DNA of 44,580 nt. Origin: Myxococcales bacterium (GTDB lineage Bacteria > Myxococcota_A > Polyangia > Polyangiales > Polyangiaceae). The number at the start of each line of letters is the position of its first letter. Within the stretch, counting starts at the first letter, position 1. Shown here one piece after another: positions 21,975 through 31,400 of this stretch. The stretch spans positions 1 through 44,580 of the forward strand of contig SECP01000066.1 in the NCBI GenBank assembly GCA_004193285.1, read 5' to 3'. The notes below the pieces were generated by a model, which saw only the letters and a program-made list of their open reading frames with translations, made no database searches and was not told the DNA's origin. A program made the position numbers and the translations under genes.

Positions 21975-23705
21975 TTAACCACCGGCGAGGCGATAGCCTC
22001 TCAAGGCGATGCAGAAGGCCTCACGCATTTGCTCGTAGACGCTGCCTTGGTGCTCCCCGAGCGCGACCGTGAGGATGCCGAGCGGCTCGCGCTCGAACAG
22101 CAACGGCTGCACTAGCAGGGCGCCCCGCTCGTTTTCGAACACACCTTTGGCGCGGAAATCCGCGGACCGAAACTGCGTCTCCGGCCGAACGCGACCGCTC
22201 GGCTCATATGCGGCCAGGCAGGCACACACCGGCGAGACTTTCCCGGCGCGAGTGAACAATCCCAAGGAGAGCGCGGGGATACCGAGACGACGGAGGGCGG
22301 CTTCGAACGCCTCGCGCCGGGCGGGGCCGCGCTCGTGGGCCAGCAACATGCTGCTCACACGCGACAAGTCTCTCAGGAGCTCGACGAGGTACAGGCGCCG
22401 CAGCGACTCGCCGCGCACGACCCATTCCCCGATCAGCTCGCGCGCCGAATCCAAGACGTCGTCGATGCGCAGCAGACTCTCCGCGTCCCCGCTCGCGCAG
22501 TCTTGCAGGGAGCGCCGCAAGGTGCCGAGCACCGGCTGGGCCGAGGTCAAGTCCGCCCCCGCCCGATGCAAGCCGGCCATGAGCTGATCGACAGCGGCCG
22601 AGAACGCACCCTCGGAAGAGCCTTGCAGCTCCGCGAGAAGGGAGCTGAGGAGCCGCTCCTCCCAGCGCGGACCTGCGCCGAGCAGGGACCCACGTGCGCT
22701 CCGCGATAGCTCGGCGAAGATGAGCGCGCGCCGCTCCAGCACCGCCACCTCCAGCGAGCGTCCGGCCTTGGCAGGACCGCGGCGGTGCATCAGCACCGTC
22801 GCCTTGGAACAGCCGCAAGACCTTCGACCAACGACGGTGGTCGGCAACTGACTCAAGCGCGGCTCGCTCTTGCCGCTCATGAGCGAGACCAGGCGCTGAA
22901 TGCCTTCTCGGCCCAGCGCGTCCGTTGGTTGAGCGACAGTCGTGAGAGCCGGCACCGCGCATCGGCCCATGTTGACGTCGTCGAAGCCGGTGACCGCGAT
23001 ATCCCCCGGTACCGAGACGCCCCGCTCCCGGAGCGCCTCCATCGCGCCGAGCGCCATGTAGTCATTGGCGGAGGCGATGGCGCTCACCGCGTCCACCGCT
23101 ATGCCGCGGACGTCGAAAAGCTCACGCATGGCGGAGGCGCCGGAGTCCCGCAGCCAATCTCCAGTCAATACGAGTCGAGGATCTTCCGCGATCTGGTGCT
23201 GCGCGAGCACTTCACGGTAAGCGTGGTAGCGCTGCTCCGCTTCGAAGCTCGTAGCTGGGCCACGAATGAACGCGATGCGCCGGTGATGGTGCGTCTCGAT
23301 GAGGTGACGCAGCGTCTCCCGCATGCCGGGCGCGCAGTCCACGACGACGTTGTGGCAGTTGGGGAGCTCCACCCCCAGGCTCACCTTGGGCAGCCCTCCG
23401 AAGCGCTCGGTCCACTGGCTCAGCGCCTCCAGCCCGACGTGATTACCGAGGGAGCCACCGAGCAGAAGAATGCCGTCGAAATCCCGTGGGTCCAACAGGT
23501 CGAACAAGAAGTTACGACGCGGCCGCGCATCGCGCTCGCTGTCTCCCAAGGGCCCTCCCGCCAGGCACACGAGCTCCACGTTTGCGTGCTGGGCCGCGCT
23601 GGCCGCACCTCGGACGATACCGACTTGGTACTCGTCTTCGATCGCGTCCATCAGGAGCGCGACTCGTCGCCGGGTGCGTCCGCTTTCGAGATCTCGTGCG
23701 GCCAT
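21975..23705 (-). CDS. LacI-type ligand-binding sensor with C-terminal GAF-like region, no HTH
   Basis: Start chosen at ATG 23705 (GAGAG about 8 nt upstream); 576 aa. From residue 15 it is a periplasmic-binding-protein-like LacI/GalR sensor fold: RRVALLMDAIEDEYQVGIVRGA, DFDGILLLGG, HRRIAFIRGP, ASANDYMALGAMEALRERG, DIAVTGFDDV. No helix-turn-helix precedes it, and only ~14 residues would be available. The remaining ~270 residues are helical and then GAF-like (GALLVQPLLFEREPLGILTVAL, YEQMREAFCIAL). Comparable proteins usually continue into a GGDEF or histidine-kinase output domain; this one stops. The repeat array begins about 15 bp beyond its stop. It likely senses a small ligand, possibly a sugar, but how it signals is unclear. 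It may be truncated. Confidence 0.75.
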   Translation of the reverse strand: MAARDLESGRTRRRVALLMDAIEDEYQVGIVRGAASAAQHANVELVCLAGGPLGDSERDARPRRNFLFDLLDPRDFDGILLLGGSLGNHVGLEALSQWTERFGGLPKVSLGVELPNCHNVVVDCAPGMRETLRHLIETHHHRRIAFIRGPATSFEAEQRYHAYREVLAQHQIAEDPRLVLTGDWLRDSGASAMRELFDVRGIAVDAVSAIASANDYMALGAMEALRERGVSVPGDIAVTGFDDVNMGRCAVPALTTVAQPTDALGREGIQRLVSLMSGKSEPRLSQLPTTVVGRRSCGCSKATVLMHRRGPAKAGRSLEVAVLERRALIFAELSRSARGSLLGAGPRWEERLLSSLLAELQGSSEGAFSAAVDQLMAGLHRAGADLTSAQPVLGTLRRSLQDCASGDAESLLRIDDVLDSARELIGEWVVRGESLRRLYLVELLRDLSRVSSMLLAHERGPARREAFEAALRRLGIPALSLGLFTRAGKVSPVCACLAAYEPSGRVRPETQFRSADFRAKGVFENERGALLVQPLLFEREPLGILTVALGEHQGSVYEQMREAFCIALRGYRLAGG

Positions 23706-23819
23706 GGACGTACTCTCAAGCTTCCTTGGCGGAAGCTCGGCGCGCAAGCTCTCGCTCGCGGCGCGCATGGTTAAGACCCGCGCTTTACTATGACCCGAGA
23801 CGACTTGCCCCGGCGGCGC

Positions 23820-24503
23820 TCAGGTTGGGAGCGCGGGGCTAGCACCGAGCGCCGAGATGTCTCGGTTTTCCAGAACGCGCTCCGAAGACCCGCGTTTGAC
23901 GAGGTGCAGCATCGCTTGGCCAAGCTCCTCCGTCGTCGTCACGTACCCCGGGAACAGGCGCTTCAGCAGCGGGTAGACGGGGCCTGCCAGCGCGTAGAGC
24001 GCGCGGTACCACCCCGTTTTGGAGACCACGCCGTGCAGCGGCCGAATGAAGGCCGGCCTCAGCATGTAAGCGCGCGCGAACGGCATCGCCAGGAGCGCGT
24101 TTTCGGTAGCGCCCTTCACGCGCGCCCACATCACGCGCCCACGTTCCGTCGAGTCCGTACCGTTGCCGGAGACGTAGACGAACGTGATCCTGGGACTGAG
24201 GCGCTCGAGTGTTTGCGCGACGCGCAGGGTGAGGTCGTACGTCACTCGCTTGTACTCGGGCTCGGTCATGCCTACCGCGGAGACGCCGAGGCAAAACAGA
24301 CAGGCGTCGTAGCCGCGAAGCTCTTGCTCGACCATCGAGAGATCCGCAACGTCCGCCTGAATCAGCTCTTTCAACTTGGGGTGCTGTCGACCGGTTGCAG
24401 ACCGGCCTATTGCGAGCACGTTGGTCACCTCGTCATCCGCCAGGAGCTCTCGCAGCGCTCCCTGGCCGACCATACCGCTCGCACCGAACAAAATGACCTT
24501 CAT
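23820..24503 (-). CDS. NAD(P)-binding Rossmann protein (NmrA/SDR-like)
   Basis: ATG at 24503 starts MKVILFGASGMVGQG, a classic N-terminal NAD(P)-binding glycine motif; 227 aa. Later features: DVADLSMVEQELRGYDACLFCLG and FVYVSGNGTDSTERG, then WARVKGATENAL, with the K typical of atypical short-chain dehydrogenases. It belongs with small cytoplasmic NAD(P)H-binding proteins (NmrA/HIM-like); the substrate is unknown. It lies 114 bp upstream of the LacI-like sensor on the same strand, which may put both in one transcript. Confidence 0.85.
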   Translation of the reverse strand: MKVILFGASGMVGQGALRELLADDEVTNVLAIGRSATGRQHPKLKELIQADVADLSMVEQELRGYDACLFCLGVSAVGMTEPEYKRVTYDLTLRVAQTLERLSPRITFVYVSGNGTDSTERGRVMWARVKGATENALLAMPFARAYMLRPAFIRPLHGVVSKTGWYRALYALAGPVYPLLKRLFPGYVTTTEELGQAMLHLVKRGSSERVLENRDISALGASPALPT

Positions 24504-24619
24504 GGGAGTGTGTTCCAGCCGCGCTCGGCGGCCTTGGGACAACTTGACGAGCGGAAGGCGCGTCGTCAACCTGGGAAACATGCCGCGCGCGGCCAGCTCT
24601 CCTCGTCCCATGCGCCGCG

Positions 24620-24800
24620 GAGACGCGCGCTCTGGCGCGCTGTCCAGGTGGTGCTGGCCCGGTTCGCGACGTTCGTGCTGGTGCTCATAGTCCAGGGTTA
24701 TCGAGCGTTTGTCTCGAGCGCGAGCGGCGCGCGGCTGTCGCGCATGCAAGCCTCGCCTCAGGTCTGGGACCGGCATTTCGTCAATTCAGAGCCCACGTGA
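24620..24800 (+). pseudogene. Possible yidD-like remnant in a gap without a clear gene
   Basis: The stretch 24504-25044 has no convincing gene. Within it the plus-strand frame ending at 24800 reads VVLARFATFVLVLIVQGYRAFVSSASGARL, reminiscent of the start of YidD membrane-insertion factors (LIRxYQRxISPLLGxRC). The Cys-rich remainder of YidD is absent and the match is partial, so this is at best a decayed fragment. A random hydrophobic frame cannot be excluded. Confidence 0.2.
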
Positions 24801-25044
24801 CCCCGAGCTCCCCGCTGGCGGTGGCCGAGCGATGGCGAGGCGCGGCCCTCGCGTTTCACGGCTGGACGGAACCGGTGGAGCGCAGCTCGCTCGCCGGCCG
24901 CGCGGCACTTGGAGCCTTTGACGCCGCGACCGTTCGAGCCGTTCCAGCTCACGGCTGCGTCGGTGCCGCGAGCCCGCTGGTAGCCAGCCGTCCCGTGGCA
25001 GACGGCCGAGCCGAACCCGATCGTCTCCTCCGCGAACTGAGCTC

Positions 25045-25506
25045 TCAGCGCCGCAGCGGCCAGCGCGAGCGGTGGGGAGAGTCCGGCTTGACCCCGAGCC
25101 TACGCCGCGCGCGGGGCGCACACGCCATGAGCCGCGCTTCGAACTCGGCTGCGTTCAACGTCACGTGCAAGGACTCGCCGATGGTCGCGCGCACGCTACC
25201 GCTCGGCGCGCTCCCGTCCCACCACAGCACTTCAATGCGCTGGAGCTTGACCCGCTGCGCCTCCAGCACTCGAAGGACGGCGCTGCGCGCGGTCAGGTCG
25301 TAGCTCTCCAGGTCGCGCGCGTCAGCGAAGCACGAGAGTGAGTCGACGCTCGCGGCCGCGGCGGACAAGCGCGCCGCAAACGTTTCCCCTAGCCGTGCCG
25401 AGAGGCTCCGGCTGAAGCGGGCGTAGTAAACGCCGTCATCGGCCCAGCCGAATGTCACCGAACCGGCAGCGTCGGCCAGCAGCTCGAGCGAAGCGGACGT
25501 TTGCAT
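25045..25506 (-). CDS. Conserved hypothetical protein, possibly STAS-like
   Basis: Start taken at ATG 25506 (MQTSASLELLADA), 153 aa; a TTG at 25563 would add 19 basic residues. Alternating strand/helix pattern (VTFGWADDGVYYARFSR, helix, SLSCFADARDLESYDLTAR, helix, IEVLWW, SLHVTLNAAEFEARL, basic tail) resembles a STAS/SpoIIAA-type fold, but no active-site Ser can be assigned. I do not recognise a named family. It is divergent from the GntR regulator with 122 bp between the starts, so the TGTC-TT-GACA operator candidate there could serve both. Confidence 0.6.
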   Translation of the reverse strand: MQTSASLELLADAAGSVTFGWADDGVYYARFSRSLSARLGETFAARLSAAAASVDSLSCFADARDLESYDLTARSAVLRVLEAQRVKLQRIEVLWWDGSAPSGSVRATIGESLHVTLNAAEFEARLMACAPRARRRLGVKPDSPHRSRWPLRR

Positions 25507-25581
25507 CCCTTTTGCCCACAACGGCCGCAGAGCGCGCAGCTTAAGCGACGCAAAAAACCCCAAGAGGGCGCCGCGCTAAGT

Positions 25582-25591
25582 TGTCTTGACA
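25582..25591. promoter_or_regulatory. GntR-type operator candidate overlapping a -35 box
   Basis: TGTC-TT-GACA is an inverted repeat of the kind bound by HutC-subfamily GntR regulators and contains a TTGACA -35 hexamer (25586-25591). It lies 38 bp upstream of the regulator's ATG, in the divergent gap. Autoregulation and control of the coupled trpBA genes would follow if it is real. No good -10 box at 17 bp is evident. Confidence 0.45.
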
Positions 25592-25628
25592 TCTTTACCG
25601 GTTGGGGGAAAGCTCCGGCCGTCCTTCG

Positions 25629-26363
25629 ATGCTCAACCCCGCGTCCCCTCTGCCCCTGTACCAACAGCTCGCTGAGCTGCTCGGCCGGGATATCGAGAGC
25701 GGGAGCTTATCGGAGGGGGCGCGCTTGCCCTCGGAGCCCGAGCTGGCACGCCAGCATGGAATCGGCCGCCCTACCGTGCGGCAGGCAACCGAGCTCCTGG
25801 TGCAGCGTGGGCTCGTGGAGCGCAAGCGAGGGTCCGGCACGTACGTGCGCAGCGCTCCCAAGCGGGTGGATTTGTTCTCGCTGGGCGGCACTCTTTCCAG
25901 CTTTCGTGAGGGCGGCGTGGCTCTAGAGACCAAGCTGCTCGGAAGGGTCAACGAAACGCAGGTCGACGCCAATGCGGACAACCCTTTCGCGGGTAAGACC
26001 GCGCTCCTCGTGACGAGGCTCGGCAGCGTGGCAGAAAAGCCGGTCCTGCTCGAACGGCTCTACTTCGATCGTGACGTCTTCGCGGGGCTGCCGCGGCTCG
26101 GCTTGGCGGGGGCCTCGCTTTCGCGGCTCGTAGAAGAGCGCTTTTACCTGCGGCCGACTCACGCCGAGCAAAGCTTCCGTGTAGCCTTCCCGCCGGAAGA
26201 GGTGCGACTCGCCCTTTCACTTCCGGCCCGCGCCGCGCTGCTGCTCGTCAAGCGCGCGTTGTTTTTTCCCCGCGCGCCGCGGGCCGTGTTCGGTGAGCTG
26301 TACTGCCGCACGGACGAGCTGGTGTTCTCGCAGACGATAGGAGCAGAAACGCGACATGACTGA
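25629..26363 (+). CDS. GntR/HutC-family regulator with UTRA ligand domain
   Basis: ATG 25629 (MLNPASPLPLYQQL); 244 aa. Residues 8-75 form the winged helix (LPSEPELARQHGIGRPTVRQA, LVERKRGSGTYV). Residues about 85-240 form a UTRA effector domain (ALLVTRLGSVAEKPVLLERLYFD, FRVAFPPEEVRLAL). UTRA domains bind small metabolites. Its stop overlaps the start of trpB by 8 bp (ATGACTGA), so it is translated together with the tryptophan synthase genes. The obvious inference is that it senses a tryptophan-pathway or related metabolite and controls this operon. A TTG at 25602 is a weaker alternative start. Confidence 0.9.
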   Translation: MLNPASPLPLYQQLAELLGRDIESGSLSEGARLPSEPELARQHGIGRPTVRQATELLVQRGLVERKRGSGTYVRSAPKRVDLFSLGGTLSSFREGGVALETKLLGRVNETQVDANADNPFAGKTALLVTRLGSVAEKPVLLERLYFDRDVFAGLPRLGLAGASLSRLVEERFYLRPTHAEQSFRVAFPPEEVRLALSLPARAALLLVKRALFFPRAPRAVFGELYCRTDELVFSQTIGAETRHD

Positions 26364-27603
26364 CTCGATTCGCGCCGAAAACGGCTACTTTCAGGGCTTC
26401 GGCGGAGCCTTCATCCCGGAGATTTTGCAAGGTACGTTCGACGAGCTGAACGAGGCTTTCCAAGCCGCTCGAAGCGATCCGAGCTTTTGGGCCGAGTACG
26501 TCGAGTTGATGAGCACGTACTCGTGCCGGCCCACCCCGCTCACCTTCGCCGACAACCTCACCGCGCACTTCGGCGGCGCGCGCATCTACATCAAGCGCGA
26601 GGACCTGAACCACACCGGCGCGCACAAGGCCAACAACGTCATGGGCCAGGGCTTGCTCGTGAAGCGCATGGGCAAGAAGCGCGTCATCGCGGAGACAGGC
26701 GCCGGTCAGCACGGCGTCGCGACCGCCACGATGGCCGCCAAGTTCGGCTTCTCGTGCACGATCTACATGGGCGAGCTGGACGTGGAGCGTCAGCGCCCGA
26801 ACGTGTTCTGGATGGAGCGCCTGGGGGCGACCGTGGTCCCGGTGAAGGAAGGCTCACGCACTCTCAAAGACGCCATCAACGAGGCCATGCGCGACTGGGT
26901 GTCGAGCATGGACGACACCCACTACGTGCTGGGCACCGCGTGCGGTCCGCACCCCTTCCCGGAGATGGTGACTTACTTCCAGTCGATCATCGGTCAAGAA
27001 GCGCGTCGCCAGGTGCTGGAGCGCACCGGTCAGCTGCCAAAGCGGGTCTACGCTTGCGTCGGCGGCGGGTCGAACGCGATGGGCCTTTTCAGCGGCTTTT
27101 TGAACGACCCTTCGGTGGAGCTCGTCGGGGTCGAGGCAGGAGGGGCCGGCGTCGGAACGCGCCGCCACGCCGCACGCCTCGCGAGCAAGGACGCATCCGT
27201 GGGCGTCGCTCAAGGCTACAAGACGTACTTTTTGCAGAATGACGACGGGCAGATGAACGACACGCATAGCGTCGCCGCCGGTCTGGATTACGTCGGCGTT
27301 TCCCCCATCCTGTCGCATTTCCACGAGACCAAGCGAGCGCGCTTCGAAGCGGCGACGGACCAAGAAGTGGTGGAGGCGCTCAAGCTCACCATCCGCAAAG
27401 AGGGGCTCATACCCGCCCTCGAGTCCTCTCACGCATTCGCGCAAGCCTTCAAAGAGGTCGGCACGCTCTCGCCGAAGGACGTGGTCATCATCAATCAATC
27501 CGGCCGGGGCGACAAAGACATCTTCACGGTGGCGGACGCCTTCAAAGATCCCAAATGGGAAGAGTTCATTCAGAAGAAGGCGGAGGGCTACCGTCGTGCT
27601 TGA
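26356..27603 (+). CDS. trpB: Tryptophan synthase beta chain
   Basis: Catalyses indole + L-serine to L-tryptophan in the TrpA2B2 complex, cytoplasmic. 415 aa, the normal length of the TrpB1 type. The PLP lysine K91 is in HTGAHKANN, catalytic E113 in AETGAGQHG, and the phosphate-binding loop GGGSNAMG is intact. The start overlaps the GntR gene by 8 bp and the end overlaps trpA by 8 bp. AGGAG lies 12 nt upstream. No other trp genes are in the window, so the pathway is split between loci. Confidence 0.97.
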   Translation: MTDSIRAENGYFQGFGGAFIPEILQGTFDELNEAFQAARSDPSFWAEYVELMSTYSCRPTPLTFADNLTAHFGGARIYIKREDLNHTGAHKANNVMGQGLLVKRMGKKRVIAETGAGQHGVATATMAAKFGFSCTIYMGELDVERQRPNVFWMERLGATVVPVKEGSRTLKDAINEAMRDWVSSMDDTHYVLGTACGPHPFPEMVTYFQSIIGQEARRQVLERTGQLPKRVYACVGGGSNAMGLFSGFLNDPSVELVGVEAGGAGVGTRRHAARLASKDASVGVAQGYKTYFLQNDDGQMNDTHSVAAGLDYVGVSPILSHFHETKRARFEAATDQEVVEALKLTIRKEGLIPALESSHAFAQAFKEVGTLSPKDVVIINQSGRGDKDIFTVADAFKDPKWEEFIQKKAEGYRRA

Positions 27604-28357
27604 GCAATACTTGAGGGACCGCAGGCAGAAGCAGGAGATCCTGCTGATGACCCACCTCGTGCTGGGGCACCCGCACTTCGACACTAGCCTGCGCTTGGTA
27701 GAGAGCATGGTTCAGGCCGGCGTGGACCTGATCGAGCTGCAGATCCCATTCTCCGAGCCCATCGCGGACGGCCCGGTCATCCTGCGCGCCAATCAAGAAG
27801 CGCTCAGCAGCGGCTCGACGGTGGAAAAATGCTTCGACGTCGCGTCGGAGGTCGCGCGGCGCTTCGACATTCCGTTCTTGTTCATGAGCTACTACAACGT
27901 GCTGTTCCGCCGCGGCGTCAGCCAGTTCGTGGAGCGCATGCAGGGCGCGGGTCTTCGCGGAGCCATCGTTCCGGACCTGCCACCCGAGGAAGCGGACGAA
28001 TACCTCACCGCGATGAAGGAGGCGCTGCTCTCACCGATCTTCATCTACGCGCCGAACACGAAGCCCGCGCGCCTCGCCACGATCGCCAAGCACGCGAGCG
28101 GTTTCGTCTACTGCGTCGCCCGCAAGGGCGTTACGGGTACCGACACCGCGTTCTCTACGGACCTCGCCGGCTACCTGGAGCGCGCGCGAGCAGCGACGTC
28201 GTTGCCGCTCGCGGTTGGGTTCGGCGTGAAGGAAAAGAGTGATGTAGACTTCCTGCGCGGCAAGGCCGACATCGCGGTAGTCGGCAGCGAAACCCTGCGG
28301 GTTCTGGAGCGTGGGGGCCTCGCGGCGGTGGGTCCGTTCCTCTCGAGCCTGCGCTGA
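27596..28357 (+). CDS. trpA: Tryptophan synthase alpha chain
   Basis: Cleaves indole-3-glycerol phosphate to indole and glyceraldehyde-3-phosphate, and channels indole to TrpB. 253 aa. Catalytic E47 (IELQIPFSEP) and D58 (IADGP) are present; the usual FSDP reads FSEP here. The phosphate-binding end AVGFGVKE and the VVGSE motif are intact. GTG start at 27596, inside the trpB stop (8-bp overlap), so the stoichiometry with TrpB is translationally coupled. Confidence 0.95.
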   Translation: MLEQYLRDRRQKQEILLMTHLVLGHPHFDTSLRLVESMVQAGVDLIELQIPFSEPIADGPVILRANQEALSSGSTVEKCFDVASEVARRFDIPFLFMSYYNVLFRRGVSQFVERMQGAGLRGAIVPDLPPEEADEYLTAMKEALLSPIFIYAPNTKPARLATIAKHASGFVYCVARKGVTGTDTAFSTDLAGYLERARAATSLPLAVGFGVKEKSDVDFLRGKADIAVVGSETLRVLERGGLAAVGPFLSSLR

Positions 28358-28386
28358 GAGTGGAACTGGTCGAGGCCAGCGCCTGC

Positions 28387-28448
28387 GGAAGGCCGGCAAG
28401 CCTCTAGAATCACTGAAAAATACCGTTTGCTGCTTCCGGCTTGCGGCC
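28387..28448 (+). promoter_or_regulatory. Long imperfect stem-loop upstream of purL
   Basis: GGCCGGCAAGCC (28391-28402) can pair with GGCTTGC-GGCC (28438-28448) with one bulge, around an AT-rich ~35-nt loop. It sits in the 122-bp gap between trpA and purL and could be a terminator for the trp operon, a purL leader structure, or an accident of composition. No run of T follows. Confidence 0.3.
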
Positions 28449-28479
28449 TCCGCTCCCAGCGGCCAGGCTCCGCCCCGCG

Positions 28480-31400
28480 ATGCTCATCCTGTCTGGTTCG
28501 CCCGCCTTCACCCCGGCCCGTCTCGCGCGCAAGCTGGAGCGTCTCAAGCAGGTGGCGCCGGGTGTAACGGCGCTCACGGCGCGCTTCCTCCACTTCGTCG
28601 ATCTGGCGGCGCCGCTAGGCGACGAAGAAGCGCGCGTGCTCGCCAAGCTCTTGGAGTACGGCCCTCGCCTCGCCGGGAGCGACGTCACCGGCAGCTCGTT
28701 CGTGGTGGTGCCCCGCCTCGGCACCATCTCGCCCTGGTCGTCGAAGGCGACTGACATCGCGCAAAACTGCGGGCTTGCGGCGGTGCGCCGCATCGAGCGC
28801 GGGCTCTTGTGGACCGTCGCGGGCGACGTGACGAACGTGAAGGCACTCCGCGGCGTGCTGCACGACCGGATGACGGAGTCGATCCTGGAGCGGCCGGAGG
28901 ACGGGGAGAAGCTCTTCACTCGCGCGGAGCCCCGGCCGCTGTCGCGTATCGACCTCGCCCCCGGCCGCAGTGCGCTGGAAGCCGCCAACAAGCGCCTCGG
29001 CCTGGCGCTGGCCGACGACGAGATTGACTACTTGATGAGCAGCTACGCCGTGCTCGGGCGGAGCCCCACGGACGTGGAGCTGATGATGTTCGCGCAAGCG
29101 AACAGCGAGCATTGCCGACACAAAATCTTCAACGCGGACTTCGTGGTCGATGGACAGAAGCGCGAAAAGTCCCTGTTCAAGCTGATCCGAGCCAGCACCG
29201 AGGCGAGCCCGTCCGGCGTGCTTTCGGCCTACAAGGACAACGCTGCGGTCATGGAGGGCCACCAGGCGGCGCGGTTCTGGCCGAGCCTTGATAGCGGCGA
29301 GTACGGCTACCGGACGGAGCCAGTGGACATTTTGATGAAGGTGGAGACCCACAACCACCCGACCGCCATCTCACCCTTTCCAGGCGCTGCCACCGGCTCC
29401 GGCGGCGAGATCAGGGATGAGGGAGCGACGGGGCGAGGAGCGAAGCCGAAAGCGGGGCTCACCGGCTTCTCGGTCTCGAACCTGCGGTTGCCCGGCGCGC
29501 TTCGTCCGTGGGAGGTCGAGTACGGCAAGCCGCAGCGCATCGCCTCCGCCTTGGACATCATGCTCGAGGCGCCGCTCGGCGGCGCTGCGTTCAACAACGA
29601 GTTCGGTCGCCCCAACCTGTGCGGCTACTTCCGCACTTTCGAGCTCTCCACACCGGGCCCCGCAGGGCGTGAAGTGCGCGGCTACCACAAGCCGATCATG
29701 CTCGCGGGCGGTCTGGGCAACATCCGCCGCGACCACGTACAGAAAAGCGAGATCCCGCCGGGCGCGAAGATCGTGGTGCTGGGCGGACCGGCGATGCTGA
29801 TAGGCCTGGGCGGAGGCGCCGCCTCCAGCATGGCGTCTGGCGCGTCCGAGGAGGACTTGGATTTTGCCTCCGTGCAGCGCGACAACCCGGAGATGCAGCG
29901 TCGGTGTCAGGAAGTCATCGATCGCTGCTGGGGGCTCGGGGACGGAAACCCCATCGTCTCGATCCACGACGTAGGCGCGGGGGGGCTCTCCAATGCGCTG
30001 CCGGAGCTGGTCAACGACAGCGGCCGCGGCGCGACGTTTTCGCTGCGCGCCATTCCCAGCGACGAGCCCGGCATGTCTCCGCTGGAGATTTGGTGCAACG
30101 AAGCGCAGGAGCGCTACGTCCTCGCCATCGGGGCGGAGTCACTCGCCGCGTTCGAAGCCATTTGCAAGCGCGAGCGCTGCCCGTACGCGGTCGTCGGGAC
30201 GGCCACTGCGGAGCGCCAGCTCAAGCTCGCGGACGTGCACTTCGGGGACCAGCCCATCGACATGCCGCTCGAGGTCCTGCTCGGCAAGCCGCCCAAGATG
30301 ACGCGCACGGCCCAGACCGGCGAATTTCAGCCGGATTCGCTCCAGCACTCGCGCATCGACATCCGCGAGGCGCTCTTCCGCGTTCTTCGTCTGCCGACCG
30401 TCGCCGACAAGACCTTCCTCATCACCATCGGCGATCGCACCGTGGGCGGCCTGTGCTCTCGCGATCAGATGGTGGGCCCCTGGCAGGTGCCGGTCGCGGA
30501 CGCCGCGCTCACCGCCACCGGCTACCAGTCGTACACCGGCGAGGCCATGGCCATGGGTGAGCGCACGCCGCTCGCGCTGCTCTCGGCCGCAGCCTCCGCG
30601 CGCATGGCGGTCGCCGAATCCATCACGAACATCGCCTGCGCCCCCATTGCCAAGCTCTCGGACATCAAGCTGAGCGCCAACTGGATGGCGCCTGCGGGCC
30701 ACCCCGGCGAAGACGCGCGCCTGTACGAGGCGGTGCAAGCGGTCGGGGCGGAGCTGTGCCCGGCACTGGGCATCGCCATCCCAGTCGGCAAGGATTCGAT
30801 GTCGATGCGCACGGTCTGGCGGGACAACGGGGAAGAGCGGTCGGTCACCGCTCCGCTGTCTCTCATCGTGAGCGCGTTCGCGCCGGTGACGGACGTTCGT
30901 CGCGCGCTCACGCCAGAGCTCTCGCGCGATCACGGACCTAGCGAGCTCTTGCTCGTGGACCTGGGTCGCGGTCAGAACCGCCTGGGCGGTTCCGCGGTGC
31001 TGCAGGTTCACGGCAGCGTGGGCGAGGCGCCTCCGGATCTGGACGATCCGGAGCTGCTCAAGGGCTTCTTCGCAGCGATTCAAGACCTCAGCTCGGCCGG
31101 GCTGCTGCTCGCCTACCACGACCGCTCCGACGGGGGCTTGGTCGTTACCCTGCTGGAGATGGCGTTCGCGGCGTCGGCGGGGCTCGCCATCTCGCTGGAG
31201 ACGCTCGGCGTAGACCCGCTCGCCGCGCTCTTCTCGGAAGAGCTGGGCGCGGTCTTGCAGGTGCGGGTGGGCGACGCGGAGAAGGTGCGTGAGGTGCTAG
31301 CGCTACACGGCCTCGCGGGCTGCATTCATTCGGTGGCCGCGGTGCTGGAAGACGACCGCATCGAGATCAGCCAAGGCGGCAAGGTGCTCATCGAGGAGAA

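Noticed and set aside
29616..31119. Long minus-strand frames opposite purL
   Set aside because: Antisense shadows; purL motifs are intact on the plus strand throughout.
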